Assembly: GCA_020543525.1 (NCBI GenBank)
Contig: JAHYIO010000039.1
Coordinates: forward strand, 434,001-498,000
Length of the DNA: 64,000 nucleotides
Source of the DNA: Coriolopsis trogii
Taxonomy: Eukaryota; Basidiomycota; Agaricomycetes; Polyporales; Polyporaceae
Reading direction: 5' to 3'
Part shown: positions 35,088 to 44,564 of the stretch, one piece after another
Layout: every line of letters begins with the position of its first letter
Numbering within the stretch: the first letter of the stretch is position 1
Notes under the pieces: model-generated
The model's database searches: none
Told to the model about the DNA's origin: nothing
What the model saw: only the letters and a program-made list of their open reading frames with translations
Program-made: the position numbers and the translations under genes

Positions 35088-35615
35088 ATCAACCCGCACG
35101 CAAAACGGCTCAGAGGAACGGTCAGAATGGTGGATTCATTGCGCTCATCGCGAGGGACAGCGTCGGGAGGCATGGCGGCATCGGCAACGATGGGCGCAAC
35201 GGAGGGGAGGCTAGCCGTGGCGGGCGGGCGGGCGGCATCAACGATGGGCGCAGCAGAGGGGGAGACTAGCCGAGGCGGGCGGGCGGCATCAACGATGGGC
35301 GCAGCAGAGGGGGAGACTAGCCGAGGCGGGCGGGCGGCGTCACCCACATTGCGGGAGGGAGTCTTGGCAGAGGACGCCATTCACGTGACGCGAAGGCTCA
35401 GGTCGGGATCGGACTCGGAATCAGCCGGGGCCCGCCCTTGCCCGCCCTCAGAGTACTCCTTTGGGAGGGGGCGCTGGGCCTACCATACAAGGAACAAACA
35501 CAATTATTGCTAGTGATACTCGTAGTGGTGGGGAACAAGGGGAACAGGCTCATTTAGCCAGGGAGGAAATTTTCCCACCAGGCTAATGATGCCCTGATAT
35601 CGTGATGATCAGGTG
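35083..35615 (-). repeat. Right terminal inverted repeat of the KDZ element (about 533 bp)
   Basis: Inverted match to 26012-26490, longer mainly because it has three rather than two copies of the GC-rich 50-bp unit (around 35220-35342). Confidence 0.9.
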
Positions 35616-35623
35616 AAAGGGGA
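35616..35623. repeat. 8-bp target-site duplication of the KDZ element, right copy (AAAGGGGA)
   Basis: Identical to 26004-26011; abuts the terminal CAGGTG of the KDZ element. Confidence 0.92.
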
Positions 35624-35659
35624 ACGAGAACACTAAGGACGGATGGTTTTAGGAGCCTG
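35624..35659 (-). repeat. Outer 36 bp of the right DUF6589-RecQ inverted repeat
   Basis: Perfect inverted match to 19120-19155. Its separation from 26011 by the KDZ element proves the nesting order. Confidence 0.92.
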
Positions 35660-35668
35660 ATAACGCAC
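35660..35668. repeat. Target-site duplication, right copy (ATAACGCAC)
   Basis: Same nine bases as 19111-19119. On the minus strand they read GTGCGTTAT, which matches the start of the YG9 intron after exon 1a. Confidence 0.8.
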
Positions 35669-35757
35669 CGCTTCTCGTCCATTGTCCTTCGAGATGTTCG
35701 TGGACGTCTTGCGCTTTGCGTATTGTATCGGTGTATTATTGAGGACTTCACAGGCAT
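35660..35757 (-). pseudogene. YG9 (5' part): exon 1a beyond the transposon block
   Basis: Starts MPVKSSIIHRYNTQSARRPR and ends DEKR at a GTGCGT intron donor. The YNTQSARRPR motif corresponds to YNTRSSAKRKR of intact paralogues. After removal of the transposons, the following intron sequence (gttctaaccaga, at 19092-19103 on the plus strand) matches the first intron of YG1. Confidence 0.75.
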
Positions 35758-35860
35758 TCTGAGATAATGCAGAGACGTTCCATAGTATGGTACAGGGAGT
35801 CAATTAAAGATACAAATAGCAAGACACCGAGAATGCATCCAACGCTCGCAGTCACTATGG

Positions 35861-36684
35861 TCATGACCTTTCGTAGGAGTAACGGCTCTGCCGAATCATA
35901 CTATGAGACATTGCGCTAGCTGGGATCAGCATGAGAAACTTACGACGTCGTTATTCCATGTATACCACCACTGCAATCTTGACGGTTCACCCTTTAGCTC
36001 CTCGTTCATCGCCTCATTCATAACCTCCACGGCATTGTCGTATAGATTGAGACCCTCCGCCACTTCCCATCGCTCCTCCGCGTCGTAGTTCGACCAGATG
36101 TAGACGATGCCGTCCCAATCGAGAGAGAACGGCCGATCGACAAAGAGTTGCATCCCCGTAGCTTCTTCGAGTTTCTCAACCGCCATGAAGACAGCGGCAT
36201 GGCGGATTGCGATCCTAGACACAGGGTTTTGGAGATGCTCCTCGGTGAGCTCTGCAAAGTCAACCTCCTCCCTGCCCCCAAAGAACTTCTGCGAACGCTT
36301 CGGCAATGGAAAGCGGAGGTGATGCCGTTGCGCGTATGCGACCATATGGTCATAGTTGAACGGCCAGCCATAGTAGCGTAGCTCAGGCTGGGTACCGCTA
36401 CTAGCAAATTCTGCCCCGTCGATCTCGTCTTCGGGCCCTCGAGTCTTCATCACTTTTGCCAGTCTCTACCCGCATGATGTCAGCGTCCTCGGGAACTCTG
36501 CAGAGATAGCTCAACAACGCACCTTCCTCTCGGTCCTCTGTCCCCTCTCTGCTGCTTCCGACAGCTTATACCGCGGCTTCGTGACCATCTTTCGCGCCTT
36601 GGGCGCGGGTGCCTCATCCTCTTGGTTACCGAGTCTCTTGCGCTTAGCAGAGGCGCGGGTGTTGTAGTTGTGTGTTGAGGACAT
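35861..36684 (-). CDS. YG10: YGW-family protein, beta-like; downstream partner of WEIK2
   Basis: Exons 36684-36523, 36465-35944 and 35887-35861 (236 aa), phase 0. Starts MSSTHNYNTRASAKRKRLGN; exon 1 ends ERGQRTERK. The core has MKTRGPEDEIDGAEFASSG, RYYGWPFN, YAQRHHLRFPLPKRSQ, GGREEVDFAELTEEHLQNP, DRPFSLDWDGIVYIWSNYD and RLQWWYTWNNDV. The terminal exon reads SRYSYERS and a stop. YYGWPF, IWSNYD and the NNDV end place it with beta copies although the DEIDGAEF start is alpha-like. WEIK2 ends 511 bp upstream on the same strand. Function unknown. Confidence 0.84.
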
Positions 36685-37194
36685 GATGGTGGTGTTCGAA
36701 CAGAATGAATCGGAGGTGGAGAGTACGGTAGCTCAAGAAGCTGAGAGGTGGTTGGGAACAAGGTTGAAGTTCAACGGCCGATTGACGCGCGCGTGGACAC
36801 CAACTCCACAGGCGCCCGGGATACACCTCCAGCGTCTCTACTCCCTGCCCGCAACCTCTGCACGAATGAACAGGACTGAACTCACCGCTCACGTTGCGAT
36901 CGTCTGACTCTGGGCCAACTTGGCATTCGTGTTGCAATACAGAACGCAAACACATAACGTGCGCTACTCATTCTATGTCGACATGATATATCTATACGTT
37001 CGCGACTATCAAGTTGCGATTGGCCCAAGTACTATCCAGCTTGGATCTGCATTGCTCGCTCATACAACCTCATCGTACATACACATTTTGCGCTATCCTA
37101 GTACCACAGCAGCGTTTGATCTGCGCGTGATCTCGCTGTCATCATCTCCAAATCTCCATCGCGCGGCCGGCACAGTTCTTCAGCATATCTTAAG

Positions 37195-38597
37195 TCACTT
37201 TCCTGCTCTGAGCCTCTTGCTTCGCCGCTTCTGTCCATCCGCCTCTTGATCCTTCTCTTCTTCCTCGGCTGCCAGATCGTGATCGTTGACCCCAGCGAGC
37301 GACTCGCTCTCAAAGTCTGGCGCAGCCAGCTTTGCAGCCCTGCCGGGCAGCTTACGCTTTGGTCCCCGATGGGCAAGCGGAGACTCCGGGCTGGGTCCAA
37401 CCGAAGGCACGTAAGGGCTATGGTTCGAAGCGGTTGACGGCGACGCCGTTTGCCCTCGATAGAGCCTCAGCTTCTTGTTGAAAGCAGCGATGTGTTTGTG
37501 GATGAGAGCCTTTTTGACCATCTTGACGGCGGCAAGCTGTCAAGAGTCAAGGACATCAGCTCTCCAATGGAAATGCGACGTTGATCAACAGAACTGACTG
37601 GCACATCCGACAAAGCATACCCGAACTCATCTTCCGGGTCTTGCTCCCCCGGGCACAACCAGCTGGTCTGGAACGAGCAGTCTGTGTAGTGCCTCTCAAG
37701 GGGAAGTCTCACGGCAGTGCGGAACTCCTCGGAGAGCGACGCTCGGAATTGCTGGCCGTTGCGGCCCACAGACTTGAAGTCCACGACGGGTACGTTGAAG
37801 AACTCGATGTCCGGGATGGGTCGCTTCTCATGTTCTTCGATCAAGTCTTCATACCGCTTGATCACTCGGTCGAGCTCGGCCCTTGTCTTGACCCGGCTGA
37901 CATGCGGTCTTGGAATCGCGCGCTTGATCTCCCCGGCAGGACGAACCCACTTGAACTGGGTGAAGAAGACGCCGATGATCAGGAGTACGTACACCTGCTC
38001 CCAGGTCGGGTTATGGGCGAAGGAAGCCATGGCCTGCTTGAATGCCTGCTCCATGTATTGCTCTACCTCCAGTGCGGCAGCCTGACGGGCCTCCTCCGTA
38101 TCCCACCGGAAGGGGATGTTCAGCGGCTTGATTTCCCATATGTCGATTGGGAGCGTCGTGATCTTTAGGTTCTCGTTGGACTTGAGGAAGGCACGGACGA
38201 AGTCGGGGTACTGGCCCTGGTAAACGGTTTTCTTGTTGACCTTTACGCCATTCCCGCCCTTCGGAACCACCCGCGGCCCAAGGACGAAGTTTGGGCTATA
38301 GGTAATGGTGGTTTTCGGACGACCGCCAGGTGGGTCGATTGTCTGACACAGATGGGAGACTATGTAGTCATAGACCGTGTAGAGATAGCACTCTTCAGCA
38401 CGATTCACGTAGGCTTGATCAATGTAAGTTGACAGATCCGACTCGAAACGTTCCTGGTTAACGCCAATATACTGAGGATCGTATCCAGATAGGTTAGTGC
38501 GCATGCTTCAAAGCATGTGGTTAGCGTTGCGTACCGCTGTGGCCTTGCGAATAGTGGTATGTGCCTCCAATGTTTTCTTTTTCTCCTTCGGCGGCAT
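37195..38597 (-). CDS. WEIK2: PD-(D/E)XK-like protein of unknown function
   Basis: Exons 38597-38535, 38471-37605 and 37536-37195 (423 aa), phase 0. A short basic first exon (MPPKEKKKTLEAHTTIRK) precedes the core: NQERFESDLSTYIDQAYVNR, AEECYLYTVYDY, GQYPDFVRAF, LPIDIWEIKPLNIPFRWDT, MASFAHNPTWEQVYVLLIIG, FFTQFKWVRPAG, FFNVPVVDF, FRASLSEEFRTAVRLPL. The PD and E-I-K acids (about residues 110-111 and 134-136) have the same 22-residue spacing as in WEIK1 and WEIK3. The last exon begins with a helix (VKMVKKALIHKHIAAF) and is acidic (LAAEEEEKDQEAD) before the basic tail RRSKRLRAGK. The catalytic prediction is motif-based only. Confidence 0.82.
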
Positions 38598-39689
38598 CTT
38601 GAGAACGGAGAGTGAGGAGGTCAAATTGAACGCATGCAGTGGTGGTGGGCGGGAGCAAAGGTGCGAAGTTGCGGGCGCCTTTCAAGGAACAATTGTGCCG
38701 CGACTAGGTGAGGGCTCGCAACCGCCGCTCAATTGGTTACACGCTCTCCTACTACGCTTTCGTCAACGCGCCTTTCCTCACAACCTGGCTGTCGACATCG
38801 GTATTTCTATATGACCTCGAACATAATTGCTTCAAATCACTTCGCCGAACCCAGTTGTATTCTCTCGTTCGGAGTGTGGAGCGGGATGCATCCATAACTA
38901 CTTCCACGTAGGTAGCTCTGTATAAACAGGACCAGCCCCGGGCTAACGAACCTTCTGTTCTGCTACTCTAAATACGGACGTTAGAAACGTTCATATTGGG
39001 AAGGTGAGGGCCGGCAAGATCTAGTTATGTTAGGCTCAGTGCGCATGGCAGTTGGTTTGTACTATCATGTAGCACTAGATTCAACAGCCATCTCATCTTA
39101 TAGAACATGGCCAGTGCAATAGCAAGGTTCGAGTCGTGAAGTTGCGCATTAGCAGTCGACTCCTTCATCCTGGTTAGAGGCTATCACAAGCACAAAACTA
39201 TGCTCTATGGTTATTATATTTGAGCCAAGATATAGTACTGCAATCTCGGAGGCTAACATCGGCAGGAGGGTACGTATCGCTTGACTAAAATCAGGAGCGC
39301 CGTGAATGCCAATGAAAATGGGCTCATAGCTATGAGTATTCTAGCGTCAATGGCTCCCATGTTCCTTAAACTCTACATACCAACCATTTTCTGCAGATGT
39401 GCAATGACATCATATCGCCAACTAGTCCAGCACGCCCTGAACTAGAGGTACCTACGTCATGGCGTTCAGTAAAGATACCGCATATGGTATTGTTAGACGT
39501 TGGGATCATGTGACCCTTCGGATCTGGCGCTAAATCGGCCGCTTGGTGACTTGTCCACAACTCCCATCACCATGTAGCGATCTGCTCTGAGTCCGTACAC
39601 GTTGTAATCTCAGTCATAAGAGTGACGGCTTACTACGAGGAGTCTGCTTATCGTGAGTTTCTTCATGATAGGTTTCCTCGCGTTTGAAC
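38598..39689. other. Gene-poor stretch between WEIK2 and the sedolisin relic
   Basis: About 1.1 kb with no gene, repeat or RNA that I can support. The first 100-200 bp are the presumed WEIK2 promoter. Confidence 0.4.
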
Positions 39690-40045
39690 TGATAGACCTA
39701 GCTGACCTTTGTTGGGGACAGCGAGAACATCATTACCCAAGAGGTCGCTGCGCCCTTTAACACAGGGTTCTTGAACATCTAACTCCGGCTATTGTACTGC
39801 ACTCGGGGGCAACCGATGCGGGCACGGGGCTCCATGACGGAGGGCGGCTGCCTGGACATCTCCGAGCCGTCCGTCGGGTTTATGACTCGCTCGACGACGA
39901 ATGTATGGGACCATTCGGGACGAGCGCTGTGGCGCCGGCATGGCTGTTTAACGACGTGCCAAGACTGAACCCGGGGATACCGACGCTTAGCCTCAAGCTG
40001 CTGGTGAAGACATTCGCCCGATCAAGGCTCCATCTTGCACGGCTA
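39690..40045 (+). pseudogene. Relic of a sedolisin (S53 peptidase) gene, catalytic-serine end
   Basis: Aligns by eye to exon 7 of the intact sedolisin at 42147-42591: shared runs include gaggtcgctgc, gttcttgaacatct, the ccgtccgtcgggtt block, gacgacga, gggacgagcgctgtggcgcc (aligned to the GTSAAAP catalytic-serine codons) and tgaacccggggataccgacgct. Deletions and frame breaks are frequent and no start or flanking exon survives. Confidence 0.75.
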
Positions 40046-40557
40046 CCGTGAGTATCGTCTTGTTATGCATTCAATAGAGGGCATTGGTCATCAGACATAT
40101 GGCATCGAGGTTCGAAGACCTTGAGGCCCGAGGATGGCCATCAGGAGCTAGCGGTGCCTGCTTTACTCTTCTTTCTCCATTCTGCAACATCATGTGTGGA
40201 ATATCAGGCGCCGAACTGATACACGTACCAGCGTCAGTACCGTCCAACTGTTCCGCGTATACCCGCTGTGTGTAGCACATCAGCAAGCGTGTCTATTAAC
40301 AGAGCAAGGTGGGTCTTTCGGCGTCCAGGTACAATGCATCAAGTAACGTGTGACCGCTATATCCAGCCCGTGTATCCCGCGCTGACCCTCTCAAGTTTTC
40401 ATTTCAGTTCGTTGGAGGAGGGACGCGCACTATGGCCGCTGTTCCGCGGCCCAGAAGGTCGCATTGAGAGAAACGGGCGAGAGAGGCAAGTAGCAGCTGA
40501 CTACTGTGCACACTGCGGAGTATCGCTGAGGTGATAATTCAACCCTCACTGCGTAGG

Positions 40558-40564
40558 TATATAA
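40558..40564 (+). promoter_or_regulatory. TATA box of the sedolisin gene
   Basis: TATATAA 64 bp upstream of the chosen start codon, a usual core-promoter distance for a fungal secreted-enzyme gene. Confidence 0.55.
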
Positions 40565-40627
40565 TTGCGCTACTGTTTCACTGTATCCCCCAGTCTTCTG
40601 TCGCTTCCCCTGAAGGACACGCCCAGC

Positions 40628-42713
40628 ATGCTCAGCCTCAGCTTTGTTGCTGTCTGTCTCTCCGTCGTCCTCTCGGGTGTACACGCTTTTAACACTACGG
40701 CAAAAGTGAATCCCAACTTTGTTGCACTTCATCCCGCTTCCCCGGACTCCTTCGTCACCTTGACGTTCGCTCTCCCCCCCAACAATATCGATGGCTTACA
40801 TGCGGCGTTGATGGACGTGAGCAGCCCCACCAGCTCGAGATATGGCAAACATCTCTCGAAGTCTGAGGTGGGCGCATACCGATAGATACACGGTGCTGTT
40901 TACTTACCGGCATGACTAGGTCGAGGCATTCGTTGCACCTCTGGCCAACAGTGTGAAGGCTGTGACAGACTGGCTCGCCGGGAGCGAGGTTGTCCCTAAG
41001 GCTGTCTCGCCCTCAGGGGATTTGCTGAGGGCCGACATACCGGTTCACATTGCGAATTCGCTTCTTGGAGCGAACTTCACGACTTTCCTGGACAAGAGCA
41101 CGAACACAAATGTGCTGCGTACGATGACCATGTACATTCCCGCCAATGTACAACAGCATCTGAAGTTCATTTACCCTACGATTCAGTCAGTCGTTGTATC
41201 ATTGTTGCAGTGTGTCGTGCACCTTGCTGACACAACACATTTCATCAGATTCATACCTCAAGCGACTCTAAGCAAGCACAAGTTCGAGGTGGTCCAACCT
41301 CCAAAGACAAGCATTGGGAAGCGCACTACACCTCCGGACATCTGCAATATGGAAAGCTTCCCTGAATGCCTGCAGGACTTGTACAACATCCCACTGACGC
41401 CTGCCACCAACGCCGACAATACTTTGTCGGTCGCCGGCTTCTTGGACGAGTTCTGTCCTCAGGCTGATATTGATGTACGCTCCCTGTGACTGCACTCACT
41501 TTGAAGGACTGATCGTATGCTTGTCTCAGTTCTTTTTCCTGGCCTTCCGTCCGGACGTCTCGCCTGCGCCCACCTATGCAATCAACTCTATTGACGGGGG
41601 TGTCACGACCGCGCCAGCAGGAACGCTTGAAGCCGTGAGTACCTTCTGCGACATTACTTGCCATGTTGCAACGATGCTCACATGGAAATAATCAACTGCA
41701 GTGCCTCGATCTCCAATATACGCTGGGTGTTGCTACCGGCGTGCCTGTTACCTTCGAGTCCGTCGGCGATGGTCCTAACTCGTTCATCGACTTGGCAAAT
41801 ACCCTTCTCGCGCAGGATGAGGTTCCCCTCGTTCTCACTGTCAGCTTCGGATTCAACGAGAGCGACTTTCAGGGCTCAGAGCCCTTCGCAGAGTAAGCGC
41901 ACCTCATTTCACTATATTGCACTACTACTAACTTTCTGCACACAGCAATCTTTGTAACGCCTACGCGCAACTTGGTGCTCGCGGCACAAGCGTGTTCTTC
42001 GCCTCAGGAGACAACGGCGTTTATAGCTTCGCCTTCGACAGCCTGTGCGACGCAACCGAATTCGGGCCGACCTTCCCAAGCACCTGCCCCTTGTAAGTTC
42101 TGCGCAATAACATATATCCTTTGTGCTCGAGCTAATCAACGTGCAGTGTGACCTCCGTCGGAGGCAGCCAGAATATCAGTCCAGAGGTCGCTGCCCCCTT
42201 CTCCAGCGGGGGGTTCTCGAACATCTTCCCTCGGCCGTCGTATCAAGACGCGGCTGTCACTGGCTACCTTGCCGCCCTTGGCTCGACGAACGCGGGTCTC
42301 TTCAACACTACGGGACGCGGATTTCCCGACATATCCGCGCAGTCCGTCGGGTTCATAACTCGACTCGACGACGAGTTCGTGGGCGCGATCGGCACGAGCG
42401 CAGCGGCGCCGACGTGGGCGAGCGTCGTCGCGCTGCTGAACGACGCGAGGCTGAACGCGGGGATGCCGTCGCTCGGGTTCATCAACCCGCTGCTGTACGC
42501 CCAGGGGGCGGCTGCGCTGAACGACGTCACGAGCGGGAGTAACCCGGGGTGCGGCGCGCAAGGATTCCCTGCAATTGAGGGCTGGGATCCCGTATGTTGC
42601 TCTCCTCATTTTCACTGAACCATGCGATGCTCACTAGTTCACAGGTGACCGGACTGGGCACACCAGACTTCCAGAAGCTGCTCGACCTCGTCCTGAATGT
42701 CGGTAATTTGTGA
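40628..42713 (+). CDS. Secreted sedolisin-type serine peptidase (S53, tripeptidyl-peptidase like) 1
   Basis: Acid serine carboxyl peptidase, secreted as a zymogen. Exons 40628-40867, 40920-41185, 41249-41474, 41530-41634, 41702-41892, 41946-42092, 42147-42591, 42645-42713 (562 aa; phases consistent). Signal peptide MLSLSFVAVCLSVVLSGVHA. A prodomain (LHAALMDVSSPTSSRYGKHL, AFVAPLANSVKAVTDWL) precedes the catalytic domain. Expected active-site residues are visible: Glu in TLEACLDLQY with Asp four positions on, oxyanion Asp in SVFFASGDNGVY, and the nucleophile in GTSAAAPTWASV. The C-terminal Ca-binding segment WDPVTGLGTPDF is split by the last intron. Likely extracellular protein degradation at acid pH. 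Exon structure is the same as in the second copy at 51165-53289. Confidence 0.93.
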
Positions 42714-43124
42714 GATGAATCCTCAATGTAGCTGCGGTAGCGGTATGTGCGAGATGCGTAGTAGCGAATGTGCTGAGGCGGTCTAGGACCAAGTCGCGAT
42801 GGTGGTGGTCGCGAGGTTGTAGGAATGTGAGTTGCAATATACTTGCCACAGCGATTCTTAACCCCAGTCCGAGGTACCTCTCGGATGGGTCGCACTACTG
42901 GTATACAACACGTTCAGTGTGGCTCTCACTGAGACAGTTGACAGCCACACTCTGTTGGAGTTCAGCAAAGCGCGGTCAAAGCTCGCTCGGCTCAGTGACG
43001 CAGTGGCCGAGTGCATCTGAAGATATCTACATCGTACAACCATACAATTCAGGAAATAGGACTGAAGCGATAAAGTGCTGGAGAGATACAAAGAGGCAAA
43101 TACAGATACAGATAAGACAAGCGT

Positions 43125-43983
43125 TTACTGGAAACCAAGATTCCGCGCGTAAGAAGTCCACCACCTCCTGGAGGATTCATATCGGCTCTACGAAAATAAG
43201 GGATGAGATCCCGCGCCACAGCAGAGAGCTGTACAGACTTACCACGTCGTTGTTGAATGTATACCACCACTGCAATTTTGACGGCGCGGCTTGAACGTCT
43301 TCATTCATCGCCTGTTCGACGATCTTCACGCCCTCGTCGTATACACCGAGACCGTCGGCCAGGAACCACCGCTCGTCGATGTCGTAGTTCGACCAGACAT
43401 AGACAATCCCGTCCCAGTCGAGGGAGTATGGCCTGTCTATGTCTAAATGTAGACCCGTGATTTTCATCAGCCTGCGGACAGCGACGTATGCAGCCGTATA
43501 CTCGATGCCCTCCATAAGATCAGAATCGCGGAAGTGTTCGTCGGTGAGATCGGCAAAGTCGAATTCTTCTTTGCCCCCGAATCGCTCTCGTGCGTTCTTT
43601 GAGACAGTGAAGTGGAGGTGGTGACGCTTCGCATACTCGAGCATGTATTCGTGCTTGAACGGCCAGCCATAGTAGCGTAGCGCAGGCTTCCGACCACGGC
43701 CAGGGAGCTCCTTCTCGTCGAGTTCGTCTACGGGGCCGCGAGTCTTCATTGATTCCGCCCAAGTCTACGCATATCATCATTTCATGGTGCAAACAGAAAT
43801 GGATCTGTAACGACGCACCCTCCTCTCGGATCTCTGCCCCCTCTTTGTTGCCTTTGATGGTTCGCGACGCTTCCTCTGAGCGGTCTTCTGGGTCTTGGAA
43901 GCTCGGGGTTCGTCTTCCTGGTTAGGGAGTCTCTTGCGTTTCGCTGAGGCGCGTGTGTTGTAGATGTGTGTGGTAGAGGTCAT
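43125..43983 (-). CDS. YG11: YGW-family protein, beta type (intact); downstream partner of WEIK3
   Basis: Exons 43983-43819, 43764-43243 and 43187-43125 (249 aa), phase 0. Starts MTSTTHIYNTRASAKRKRLP; exon 1 ends TKRGQRSERR. The core has MKTRGPVDELDEKELPGRGR, RYYGWPFKHEY, YAKRHHLHFTVSKNAR, GGKEEFDFADLTDEHFRDS, DRPYSLDWDGIVYVWSNYD, DERWFLADGLGVYDEGVKI and LQWWYTFNNDV. The terminal exon is longer than in alpha copies: SRYESSRRWWTSYARNLGFQ. With YG10 it is the only intact beta-type copy in the window and can be used to read the decayed ones. The next gene upstream on the same strand is WEIK3. Confidence 0.85.
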
Positions 43984-44198
43984 AATGGGCGAGCTCATGG
44001 GGTGGTAAGAGGCAAGCCGTGCTATGATCGAGACTCACGGTAGTAACTTGAAGCGCGCGTGTGGTTCGCTTAACCATGAACTGCGACGTACAGCTTGCAC
44101 GTGAAATCTGTCCTCGTCCACTCTCCTCGACACCACATGTTTTCAGACCTGATATAACATACGATGTGCTGACTTCTGTGCGGCCCCGGCTCAACATT

Positions 44199-44561
44199 CA
44201 CGACGGGCAAAGCGCCGAGTCTCGTACAGGGAAATGGCGGGTGAAATGGCATGGAAATCTATCCTGTGATGCACATTTTGCATACCTTTCCTGGCAGGGA
44301 AAGCACAAAATCTATTGGACTTTCCTTGCCACGTTCCAGGGAAATGGGTGATGTCAACCGGCTTTCCTTGTCATTCCACACCCAATTCCTTACCTTCCCT
44401 TTGTACCCGCCTGTCCTGGAAGGGGAAATGTACAAGGAATGTAAGGGACATATGCAATCTTTGTTGCAAGGAATGGGCTCGAAATATGCATAACCGGATA
44501 GATTTCAGCGCCATTTCGCCCGTCATTTCCCTGCACGAGACTGGGCGCTTTGCCCGTCGTG
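44199..44561. mobile_element. Foldback/MITE-like element, 363 bp
   Basis: The two halves are imperfect inverted repeats over most of their length: ends CACGACGGGCAAAGCGCC and GGCGCTTTGCCCGTCGTG, followed inward by caGGGAAATG, GAAATGGC and GAAATCTATCC blocks in inverted order. ATT flanks both ends (44196-44198 and 44562-44564), a possible 3-bp target duplication. No coding capacity. It lies in the gap between WEIK3 and YG11. Confidence 0.7.
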
Positions 44562-44564
44562 ATT

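Larger units (their letters stand above)
26012..35615. mobile_element. KDZ-superfamily DNA transposon, 9,604 bp, with three genes
   Basis: Bounded by inverted repeats CACCTGATCATC...GATGATCAGGTG and an 8-bp AAAGGGGA duplication. It carries a KDZ transposase (27234-30594), an unknown protein (31092-32445) and an HMG-box-like protein (32642-34412), all on the plus strand. Noncoding parts: 26491-27233 (subterminal, with CT-rich runs upstream of the transposase), 30595-31091 (intergenic, CT-rich just before the second gene) and 34413-35082 (downstream). KDZ (Kyakuja-Dileera-Zisupton) elements are known to be abundant in Agaricomycetes. All three frames appear intact, so the element may be recent. 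Confidence 0.92.
19120..35659. mobile_element. DUF6589-RecQ DNA transposon (6.9 kb without the KDZ insertion)
   Basis: Composite element with two convergent genes, DUF6589 (plus) and RecQ-like helicase (minus), between long terminal inverted repeats. The left repeat is 19120-19504. The right repeat is 25663-26011 continued at 35624-35659, because a KDZ transposon was inserted within it. Both are 385 bp once the insertion and its 8-bp duplication are removed. By my reading the two repeats differ at three positions, all C/T transitions. Ends are CAGGCTCC...GGAGCCTG with a 9-bp duplication. The span is 16,540 bp, of which 9,612 bp is the KDZ insertion plus one target copy. DUF6589 is known as a domain abundant in Agaricomycetes; I cannot place this element in a named transposon superfamily. 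Confidence 0.88.

Noticed and set aside
34866..35513. Long plus-strand open frame with repeated AASTMGAAEG units
   Set aside because: It is the translation of the GC-rich 50-bp repeats in the KDZ right inverted repeat; the mirrored frame exists at the left end, so it is not a gene.
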